A stretch of DNA of 6,228 nucleotides, taken from contig JAUUYB010000065.1 of NCBI GenBank assembly GCA_030590605.1, forward strand, positions 1 to 6,228, given 5' to 3'. Under the pieces are notes generated by a model. It was given only the letters and a program-made list of their open reading frames with translations. It was not told the origin of the DNA and searched no databases. Origin of the DNA: Candidatus Woesearchaeota archaeon (GTDB lineage Archaea > Nanobdellota > Nanobdellia > Woesearchaeales > JAUUYB01). A program made the translations under genes and the position numbers. Shown here piece by piece: positions 1-5,613 of this stretch; within the stretch, counting starts at the first letter, position 1; every line of letters begins with the position of its first letter.

Positions 1-714
1 TGTCCTGTCAAGTATAAGAGCGTCCACGATAGCCTTGAAATCAGCCCCTCCACAATCACACATCCTGATCTTGCATTCCTTGCTTTCGAGGATGTCTGCA
101 ATCTCTTTAGTGACATCTCCTGCGTGAATGTCCATCCAAAGATGCTGTTCCTTGTAGATCTGCCAGAGCTTCCAGCTCGTCGTGAAAGGGACGTCTGTGA
201 CTTCTGTTATTATATCATCTCCATCCTGGGTCTTGACTGTTATATCCTTTAGGACCAGGCTGAATTGGTCATCTGGAAGTGTGTCTATCCCTGCAGTTCC
301 ACCTGATGTGAAATCCACGACCATGTCTCCTGCCCATGTGATCTCGAAATCTTCATACTCAGAATTGTAGCTGGTGATAGCAGCATCAACATGAGTCCTT
401 ACCCATCTCTCCAGAGCATCATTAGACTCTTGCATATCGGGAGGAAGAGCGAAATTGCAGAACCATGCAGGAGTTCCCATTGTCGTTCCCATAGTGCTTG
501 TAGAAGATTCATCATTCGAGAATCCGTTCTTTGCGAAATCCATTATACCTTTGTGGATCGCAGTCTTAAGTGTCAAGTCTATTACGACATCTGCATTCTC
601 TTTTGTAAGGTCGCCGCCAGAATCGACATATGCCCGATCTGTGAAGACTAAGATCGATACTAATGCTATAGCGACTGCAAGAACAAAGAAGATGGCGTTT
701 CCTTTTTTATCCAT
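1..714 (-). CDS. Membrane-anchored pilin-like protein, C-terminus outside window
   Basis: The reading frame runs open from ATG at 714 to the window edge, giving 238 residues without a stop, so the C-terminus is missing. It begins MDKKGNAIFFVLAVAIALV: a short charged start, then K-K-G, then a hydrophobic segment (about residues 6-24). This is the layout of an archaeal class III (prepilin-like) signal, with possible cleavage after G5. The rest is predicted to be outside the membrane and has four Cys (C86, and C214, C219, C221 as C-x4-C-x-C). Unlike its neighbours it has no N-x-S/T sequon. A Shine-Dalgarno GAGGT sits 7 bases before the ATG, which supports this start. It lies downstream of the VWA gene on the same strand after a 183-bp gap, so it may have its own promoter, receive read-through, or both. 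I do not recognise a named family. A minor or major pilin-like subunit of the same machine is the best inference. Confidence 0.8.
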   Translation of the reverse strand, partial: MDKKGNAIFFVLAVAIALVSILVFTDRAYVDSGGDLTKENADVVIDLTLKTAIHKGIMDFAKNGFSNDESSTSTMGTTMGTPAWFCNFALPPDMQESNDALERWVRTHVDAAITSYNSEYEDFEITWAGDMVVDFTSGGTAGIDTLPDDQFSLVLKDITVKTQDGDDIITEVTDVPFTTSWKLWQIYKEQHLWMDIHAGDVTKEIADILESKECKIRMCDCGGADFKAIVDALILDRT

Positions 715-721
715 TGGGATT

Positions 722-726
722 ACCTC
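722..726 (-). promoter_or_regulatory. Shine-Dalgarno site of the leftmost pilin-like gene
   Basis: On the - strand GAGGT lies 7 bases upstream of the ATG at 714, in an A-rich leader. It is the clearest ribosome binding site of the - strand genes and fixes the start. The first gene of the upstream operon appears leaderless, so this gene seems to be translated from a transcript with a leader or from an internal position. Confidence 0.7.
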
Positions 727-760
727 ATTTTTTTCTAGATTTTATGTTTCTGGTATTTGA

Positions 761-784
761 CCTTTATAATATTTACTTAAATAG
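761..784 (-). promoter_or_regulatory. Possible archaeal TATA region for the leftmost pilin-like gene
   Basis: This AT-only stretch reads on the - strand as CTATTTAAG followed by TAAATATTATAAAGG. Either part could serve as a TATA box. Initiation about 26 bases downstream would fall near 740-755 and give a leader of roughly 25-40 bases that includes the GAGGT site. The exact box cannot be chosen by eye, and read-through from the VWA gene is an alternative source of transcript. Confidence 0.35.
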
Positions 785-808
785 ATTCATTTCAATCCTT
801 AAGAAACT

Positions 809-837
809 ATTGAAAATCTCGCACAGAGATTTTCAAT
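809..837. repeat. Perfect 12-bp inverted repeat with 5-base loop
   Basis: The arms are ATTGAAAATCTC (809-820) and GAGATTTTCAAT (826-837), separated by GCACA. Pairing is perfect over 12 bp and stops at a T/T mismatch outside. It sits between the stop of the VWA gene (898) and the start of the next gene on the - strand (714), upstream of that gene's candidate TATA region. As RNA it would form a stable hairpin 60 bases after the VWA stop codon. No T-run follows on the - strand, so it is not a textbook terminator. It could be an RNA processing or stability element, or a palindromic operator. Confidence 0.75.
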
Positions 838-897
838 TCCTCGGTTCAAAGGCAAATACTCCACACTTTAGTATTGGGGAAAGGTCATCGGTTCGAG

Positions 898-2391
898 TTA
901 TTGATATACATGTAAATACATCTTGACGAAGTCAGTCCCTACAGGCATAGGGATATTCTTTTCATATACCAATTGCTCCCTATCCCCATCATATTCTCCG
1001 ATCACAATCTTGTAGGGCTCCTTATATGTATCAACTGCATTTTGGACAGCTGTAGAGATATCTGCCGGAGTTGCAAGTTCTGAATAGATCCCGTCTGTAT
1101 CATCAGCCATCTGTTGCATCTGCCACTTCACTTCATTAATACATTCTGGGTGATACCCTACATGGAATCTATCCCCTGTACAGGCACAGCCAGGCGCTTC
1201 ACAAAGCGAAGAATCTGCATCCTCTACAATATTTGGAGTTGGGTTATACAACGAATTATAGATAGACACCCAAAGATCCCAGGCAGCGTCATAAGCAGGA
1301 TCTGCTGTAGGAGTATAATAATTAGCGTTCCAAGCGAAAATCGGGCAGATGACCTGGTTCTTATCTACAGCGATATTTATAGCTTTCTGGACTATATTCC
1401 ATGACCTGTTCTCTTCGTCAGTATCGACCACGCCATTATCTATACAAGTGATATTACAGAAATTACACAATGTGCGTTCATCTGAATACACAAAATCTTC
1501 GCCAGTATAACATTCATCTCCTGCAGAACCAGTTGAGAGTTCTCCTGCCATAGGGAAATGCAGGTTGACCCTAGCCATTCCCCCTTCATCAGATTTACCG
1601 ATAGAATAAGCAGTCCCTGCAGCCCAATCAGCCTCATAGAATGTGAACCAAGCTCTTTCTGTCTTATTATGCCCTCCAAAGTCATAAGGTGGATAAATTT
1701 CGTATAGGGATTTGAAAGAATCCACCTCATCATAGATAGTCGGGTACATGCATCTACCAGCCTCCCCAGCGTCACCAGTATCATGATCCCCATGGATGAC
1801 AGTACAAAGAGCCTGAACCTCCGGCCCTATTGAATTGAGGGTAGCTACTTCTGTCGCAAAATCTGTACATTTTGAGTCATCCTGAGATATGATGTAGACA
1901 CTCACTAAGATTGTCCTATCCCCGATCAGTGCAGAGGTGACTATGGATACCAGATCAGCCCTTAGCTGATCCCTTTCAGCTGTAAGGCTGTCAGACCCGT
2001 CCAATATGAAACTGATACCGATATCATAGATCTCAGGAGTGATGTTGAGGAAGAAATTGCCTGTTCCAAACATCTTTGTCAAGGTGTAGTTGATCTCTTT
2101 CGTGATATTGATAGCTTTATCGGGATCCAGAGGATCGAAGACAGAGAAATTGTCTCGTCTCCGGTATATCGCATAAGAGATCAGTGTGGCGAAGTCCTTA
2201 TGGGTATCGTTTTCTGTGAAGAGAAGAAATGAATCTACGTCGACCTCTAAGTTATCATGCAAGAAGAACATCTGTTTTTGTTCAAGCCGCTCTATATTCT
2301 GCTTAGTCTGGGTCTGGAAAAAGATGAACCCTGCTGCTATGAATATCAGTGCTACCAAGATCCCTGTTACGATATTATCGACCATTGCCAT
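898..2391 (-). CDS. Membrane-anchored VWA-domain protein, putative pilus-associated adhesin
   Basis: This 497-residue protein has one N-terminal membrane segment (about residues 7-25) and a large predicted extracellular part. A VWA fold is suggested by a hydrophobic strand ending in D131-G-S133-D-S135, which matches the metal-site motif DxSxS. It is followed by a helix (about 137-155), a second strand (RTILVSVYII, 159-168), a late strand (VICPIFAW, 347-354), and a C-terminal 'D-G-I-Y-S...A-D-I-S-T-A-V' segment (433-450) typical of the end of VWA domains. About 180 residues between the early and late strands form an unusually large, Cys-bearing insertion. There are 12 Cys (175, 196, 214, 294, 309, 312, 316, 349, 397, 402, 404, 417) and eight N-x-S/T sequons, which fits an exported, disulfide-bonded glycoprotein. 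The start ATG is one base after the TAA of the upstream gene; a second ATG two codons in is also possible. Role (inference): tip or surface adhesin of the neighbouring pilus-like machine. The VWA call is by motif only. Confidence 0.85.
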   Translation of the reverse strand: MAMVDNIVTGILVALIFIAAGFIFFQTQTKQNIERLEQKQMFFLHDNLEVDVDSFLLFTENDTHKDFATLISYAIYRRRDNFSVFDPLDPDKAINITKEINYTLTKMFGTGNFFLNITPEIYDIGISFILDGSDSLTAERDQLRADLVSIVTSALIGDRTILVSVYIISQDDSKCTDFATEVATLNSIGPEVQALCTVIHGDHDTGDAGEAGRCMYPTIYDEVDSFKSLYEIYPPYDFGGHNKTERAWFTFYEADWAAGTAYSIGKSDEGGMARVNLHFPMAGELSTGSAGDECYTGEDFVYSDERTLCNFCNITCIDNGVVDTDEENRSWNIVQKAINIAVDKNQVICPIFAWNANYYTPTADPAYDAAWDLWVSIYNSLYNPTPNIVEDADSSLCEAPGCACTGDRFHVGYHPECINEVKWQMQQMADDTDGIYSELATPADISTAVQNAVDTYKEPYKIVIGEYDGDREQLVYEKNIPMPVGTDFVKMYLHVYQ

Positions 2392-2392
2392 C

Positions 2393-2836
2393 TTAAATCC
2401 TGATTGTCAATTCTCCCATGCACACCAGGTTATGTGTCTTATTCCTTATAGGTACATAATAATGATATTCAGATTCTGCTGATGCTATAGCATTTGGGGC
2501 TGTCCATTCCCAATCCATATCCTTGCAATTATAATGATCAGTCTGGTTTATGTAGAAGCTATGGATCATGTTAGCCAAAAGATCCACTTCCAATAGATTG
2601 TCATCCCTGCACTTCAGAGCTGTGATATTATCAGGGTCCATGACTATACCGAAACAGGAAGTGAGTTTCTCCCTGACGATATGGGATGTCGTAAAATCAG
2701 AAAGCTCATCATTCACCTTATGCTGTATGACGAGAAAACCCTTGTTGAATCCGACGAACGCGATCGCTACCCCCACCATCACCACTAGAAGAAAGAACGT
2801 AGTCAATATCTCAACAAACCCCTTTTTTTTTCTCAT
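2393..2836 (-). CDS. Pilin-like protein with class III signal
   Basis: This 147-residue protein starts MRKKKGFVEILTTFFLLVV. Four positive residues and G6 come before F7 and a hydrophobic segment (about 7-30), as in prepilins, with E at the third position after the likely cleavage site rather than the fifth. The exported part has four Cys (C61, C76, C104, C139), enough for two disulfides, and three sequons (N70, N97, N132). The segment around REKLTSC (55-61) precedes a Cys-bounded stretch. I have seen similar layouts in DPANN small membrane proteins, but this is memory, not a match. Its ATG overlaps the TGA of the upstream gene (ATGA), and its own TAA is one base from the VWA start, so all are probably cotranslated. 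An AGGTG lies 13 bases upstream of the ATG, rather far for a good site. A run of nine A covers codons 2-5. Likely a minor pilin-like subunit. Confidence 0.82.
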   Translation of the reverse strand: MRKKKGFVEILTTFFLLVVMVGVAIAFVGFNKGFLVIQHKVNDELSDFTTSHIVREKLTSCFGIVMDPDNITALKCRDDNLLEVDLLANMIHSFYINQTDHYNCKDMDWEWTAPNAIASAESEYHYYVPIRNKTHNLVCMGELTIRI

Positions 2837-3225
2837 GTTATGCTATAAACACCTAAGGTGTCCTTCTTGATATGGATAGTCGTGATTCCAGCGATCTCAA
2901 TATTTTCGTCAAGGAGAGTATTGCATACTAAAGGTGAGCAAGCAGTCATCTCATCCGCAGTGATGCATACCTCTGCACGATCAAATGTCAGGTTCCCATA
3001 AGGAAGCATGGGATTGAAGTCTGAATCATAAGTGTAAACTTCACAGGCAGTGCTTAATTTCAATTGCAGGATCTCGAGATCCTTATAGATCAGGTCAACA
3101 GTCTGGACATTTGTGGGATCCACTGTCTGGAACATCCAAAGGAAGCAGATGATGCCGATCAGGAGGGTTAACACCCATAATATGGCGTTGGCTGCTGAAT
3201 TACCCTTGACAAACCACTGTAACAT
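2833..3225 (-). CDS. Cys-rich pilin-like protein with class III signal
   Basis: This is a 130-residue protein if it starts at ATG 3225; a GTG two codons upstream (3231) is the longer alternative. Neither has a clear ribosome binding site. It begins MLQWFVKGNSAANAILWVL: K7-G8 precede a hydrophobic segment (about 12-32), a prepilin-like signal with possible cleavage after G8. The exported part contains C61, then an LPxG (74-77), then C87, C96 and C101, with one sequon (N78). The Cys spacing C-x8-C-x4-C and the LPxG ahead of it are the same as in the upstream gene product, so the two look like diverged paralogues. The gene overlaps the end of the upstream gene by 26 bases (32 with GTG), and its TGA overlaps the next ATG. 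Probable minor pilin-like component; no named family recognised. Confidence 0.8.
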   Translation of the reverse strand: MLQWFVKGNSAANAILWVLTLLIGIICFLWMFQTVDPTNVQTVDLIYKDLEILQLKLSTACEVYTYDSDFNPMLPYGNLTFDRAEVCITADEMTACSPLVCNTLLDENIEIAGITTIHIKKDTLGVYSIT

Positions 3226-3607
3226 TTTCACTTATTCTTTCTATGGTGCATTTGTAATCGAGGAATGAGACAGACCTGGATAACATGGTAGTGTTCAGGT
3301 CGAGAATATATTCTTTATCAACACTGCAATCAAGCAGAGTGCATCTCACATCACCATCTAGGTTCACGCAGGTCCTGTTAGTCGATATGTTCAAAATCGA
3401 GCCTGAGGGGAGGGTGATCTTTGAAGATATCTTTGTCTTGATCGCTGCTTTACAGACAAAATTATAGTCTGCAGTATATTTTGCGAGAGTCCATTCAATC
3501 TTACTCATCTTGGATTCCTCCCTAAAATCTTTGAAATTGGAGAAAATGATCCCGAATGCAATGATTACTGAAATCACTCCGATATATATCCATATAGTCT
3601 CTTCCAT
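3200..3607 (-). CDS. Small Cys-rich membrane-anchored protein, first gene of the operon
   Basis: This 135-residue protein has an N-terminal membrane segment (about residues 5-23, IWIYIGVISVIIAFGIIF) preceded by an acidic start (MEET) without the K-G of a class III signal. It may therefore stay as a simple anchor rather than be processed like a pilin. The exported part has six Cys (52, 80, 89, 94, 120, 133), an LPxG at 66-69 and four sequons (N73, N77, N105, N128). The order C-LPxG-C-x8-C-x4-C matches the next gene's product. The ATG at 3607 is about 28 bases from the centre of a TATA box and has no Shine-Dalgarno site, which suggests a leaderless message starting at or just before the ATG. 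It leads the left operon, back to back with the ATPase gene. Function unknown; a pilus-associated pseudopilin-like or assembly subunit is an inference. Confidence 0.8.
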   Translation of the reverse strand: MEETIWIYIGVISVIIAFGIIFSNFKDFREESKMSKIEWTLAKYTADYNFVCKAAIKTKISSKITLPSGSILNISTNRTCVNLDGDVRCTLLDCSVDKEYILDLNTTMLSRSVSFLDYKCTIERISENVTVVCQG

Positions 3608-3630
3608 CGAATCGATTCATATCTTTATTC

Positions 3631-3639
3631 TTATATAAA
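3631..3639 (-). promoter_or_regulatory. Archaeal TATA box of the left operon
   Basis: TTTATATAA on the - strand is close to the archaeal TATA consensus. Its centre is about 28 bases from the ATG at 3607. Archaeal transcription normally starts 25-27 bases from the box centre, so the start site would be 0-3 bases from the ATG, giving a leaderless transcript. The lack of a Shine-Dalgarno site agrees. Confidence 0.65.
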
Positions 3640-3655
3640 CATTGCGGGACAGATG

Positions 3656-3705
3656 ATAACAAAATTCTATTTTTCTCTTTTACCTTTCAATAATAATAAC
3701 AAAAT
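3656..3705. repeat. Direct repeat ATAACAAAAT in the divergent promoter region
   Basis: ATAACAAAAT occurs at 3656-3665 and again at 3696-3705, exactly 40 bases apart. With flanks, 15 of 18 bases match (3653-3670 against 3693-3710). Both copies lie between the two opposing TATA boxes, and the second directly abuts the ATPase TATA box. This could be a paired binding site on one face of the helix for a regulator of both operons. Because the region is AT-rich, chance similarity is not excluded. Confidence 0.45.
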
Positions 3706-3706
3706 C

Positions 3707-3713
3707 TTATATA
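3707..3713 (+). promoter_or_regulatory. Archaeal TATA box of the ATPase operon
   Basis: TTATATA is centred about 26 bases before the ATG at 3736, with an A-rich element just upstream where the BRE would be. The predicted start site coincides with the ATG, so this too looks leaderless, and no Shine-Dalgarno site is seen before the ATG. Confidence 0.65.
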
Positions 3714-3735
3714 CGCTAAACAAGAAAATCCTGTT

Positions 3736-5604
3736 ATGATTTATGATGAACATGAGGTCGCAGTAGTTGACTGTACAAAATGCCCATTCCATGATGAGTA
3801 TCTTCCTTCTTCACCTAACCTTTCCAAACGATGCCATAAATGTCCTCTTATCACAAAAGAATTCGATAGGGTGAGACTCAAGACCCGTCTTTTCACAAAG
3901 GAATATGATGATAAAGGCAAACTTATCTCTGTAGAGCCGTTTTTCGTCGACGTCAGATTCCAACCGCTTGTCAACAATATCAAGCTAGTCGACCAGTATC
4001 AACTCAAGACCGGAGCTACTGTATCTATCTATGAAAATACTGATGGAGTGGGCTATATCTATTATATGATGGTCCCTGAAATGAATGTGAGTTTCCATGA
4101 ACTAAGAAAACTCTACAAGCGTTCTGAGAGCTTCAAGGAGACCGGTAAAGTAAGTGACCCGATCATCAAGAGGTGGTATCTGGAATACGGGATACTAGAG
4201 CATCTTCTCTTTGATGAAAAAGTCCTTGAAATCAACATAAACCCTCCTGCTTACAAGACTGCGATCAGGGTCATCCACGCAGACTACGATGAATGCATCT
4301 CAAATATCTTTTCAAGTGATGAATCCCTGAACTACCTCGCAGTACGATTAAAGGTCGCTACATCAAGACCGCTCAACAGGGCACAGCCACAGCTGGACGG
4401 AGAGATCGTGATCGAGAACCAGAAAGCGAGGGTCGCAGCTATCATAAATCCGTTTTCCATATTCGGAACCGCTTATTCCATCCGAAAACATCGAGAGAAC
4501 CCATGGACACTGCCCCTTTTCATCACCAAGAAATCGATCAACCCATGGTTTGCAGGGCTGATGAGCCTTGCGATTACACAAGGCCGTTCGTTCCTGGTCG
4601 CAGGCCCGAGAGGATCGGGAAAGACAGCTCTTCTTGGATCGCTCATACTAGAACTGCTACCGAAATTCAGGATGATCACCATAGAAGATACACAAGAACT
4701 TCCTATCGATGCATACAAGAGCCTCGGTTATGACATCCTCCCTCTGAAGGTCAGGTCAGCGCTATCCAAGTCGGGATTCGAGATGCCATTCGATACCGGC
4801 CTTCGAACATCTCTTAGGTTAGGGGACTCCTGCCTGATAATCGGAGAGATAAGGAGCAAGGAAGCGACAGTCCTCTATGAAGCGATGAGGGTAGGAGCGA
4901 TGGCAAATGTAGTGGCAGGGACAATCCACGGCGACTCACCATACGGAGTTTTTGACAGGGTAGTGAATGACCTTGGCGTGCCACCAGGCTCATTCAAAGT
5001 GACAGACCTGATCATAATCGTAAACCAGATCAAGCTTCCTGGCGGGCTGAAGCGGGTGAGGAGAGTACTTTCGGTAACAGAGGTCCTGAAGGAATGGAAA
5101 GATAAGGAAGAACCAGAATTTCAGGATCTGCTCGTATGGAATCCTAAGACTGACCAACTGGAACCAACCGATGATCTCTTGAACGGAAAATCGATACTCC
5201 TGAAACAGATACTCAAAGTATCTCAAGGATATAAAGACTACAATGATGTCTTGAAGGAGATCCAACTGAGGGGATGGGCGAAAGCGCAGGCAATCAGGCT
5301 TGCCACAAAACCCGACCATCTGGAAGCAAAATATATCTCACCGACGAACATAGCATTCACAAAACTTTTTGAACGGTTGCTCCCTCTTGAGAATGACCAG
5401 AAATTGGAACAATTCAAGACAGAGTTTCTCCAAAAAGCCGCTGATATATTCAAGGTCCAGATGACTCAGACAGTAGGATCCAGAAAAAAGACAAAGGCAT
5501 ACGAAGAAAAGTTTATCTCTGAATCTATCCAAAAACGGACTGAGCCTACTAACGAGCCTGCAGAAGATTTTTACGTATCCAAGATCAAACATATATTCAA
5601 ATAG
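3736..5604 (+). CDS. Type IV pilus/type II secretion-type ATPase (PilB/GspE/TadA superfamily, archaeal)
   Basis: This 622-residue cytoplasmic motor ATPase would power pilin assembly through its partner platform protein. The N-terminal region carries two CxxCP pairs (C13/C16 and C33/C36), likely a small metal-binding site. A family-typical N2 region follows (YGILEHLLFDEKVLEININP, 151-170, then QPQLDGE, 217-223). The catalytic core has Walker A GPRGSGKT (290-297, K296, T297), an Asp box ITIEDTQEL (314-322), Walker B with LIIGEIRSKEA (367-377, E371) and a His box AGTIHGDS (394-401, H398). These are followed by NDLGVPPGSFKVTD (411-424), which is strongly reminiscent of archaeal members. A helical C-terminal part (about 460-575) and a charged tail (580-622) complete it. 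All catalytic boxes are intact. The ATG fits a leaderless start 26 bases from a TATA box. It is followed after 9 bases by the platform gene. Archaellum ATPase (FlaI/ArlI) is less likely because no archaellum genes are seen nearby and the Cys-bearing N-terminus differs. Confidence 0.95.
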   Translation: MIYDEHEVAVVDCTKCPFHDEYLPSSPNLSKRCHKCPLITKEFDRVRLKTRLFTKEYDDKGKLISVEPFFVDVRFQPLVNNIKLVDQYQLKTGATVSIYENTDGVGYIYYMMVPEMNVSFHELRKLYKRSESFKETGKVSDPIIKRWYLEYGILEHLLFDEKVLEININPPAYKTAIRVIHADYDECISNIFSSDESLNYLAVRLKVATSRPLNRAQPQLDGEIVIENQKARVAAIINPFSIFGTAYSIRKHRENPWTLPLFITKKSINPWFAGLMSLAITQGRSFLVAGPRGSGKTALLGSLILELLPKFRMITIEDTQELPIDAYKSLGYDILPLKVRSALSKSGFEMPFDTGLRTSLRLGDSCLIIGEIRSKEATVLYEAMRVGAMANVVAGTIHGDSPYGVFDRVVNDLGVPPGSFKVTDLIIIVNQIKLPGGLKRVRRVLSVTEVLKEWKDKEEPEFQDLLVWNPKTDQLEPTDDLLNGKSILLKQILKVSQGYKDYNDVLKEIQLRGWAKAQAIRLATKPDHLEAKYISPTNIAFTKLFERLLPLENDQKLEQFKTEFLQKAADIFKVQMTQTVGSRKKTKAYEEKFISESIQKRTEPTNEPAEDFYVSKIKHIFK

Positions 5605-5610
5605 GGGGGT
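5604..5610 (+). promoter_or_regulatory. Ribosome binding site of the platform gene
   Basis: GGGGGGT begins at the last base of the ATPase stop codon and ends 3 bases before the ATG at 5614. It can pair with the CCUCC of 16S rRNA through one G-U wobble. It supports the start and internal translation within a polycistronic message, in contrast to the leaderless first gene. Confidence 0.6.
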
Positions 5611-5613
5611 AAC

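Noticed and set aside
182..651. Open frames on the + strand opposite the leftmost gene, and similar ones opposite the VWA and ATPase genes
   Set aside because: They are antisense or out-of-frame shadows without promoters, ribosome sites or sensible protein composition, while the opposite frames have membrane signals and operon spacing.
809..837. The 12-bp inverted repeat as an intrinsic terminator
   Set aside because: No T-run follows on either strand, and archaeal termination usually relies on oligo-T tracts. Kept only as an inverted repeat of unknown role.
855..875. Second small inverted repeat AATACT/AGTATT with a 9-base loop
   Set aside because: Only 6 AT-rich pairs with a wide loop; expected by chance in such sequence.
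838..900. tRNA-like T-loop sequence GGTTCGA (890-896) and a similar GGTTCAA (843-849) on the + strand, suggesting a tRNA or an integration site remnant
   Set aside because: The bases around neither loop pair as a T stem, and no acceptor, D or anticodon arms can be drawn. The sequence runs into the stop codon of the VWA gene. Probably chance.
2849..2861. 13-bp palindrome ACACCTAAGGTGT containing an AGGTG near the start of a pilin-like gene
   Set aside because: It lies inside coding sequence and would form only a 4-bp stem with a usable loop, so SD sequestration is not convincing.
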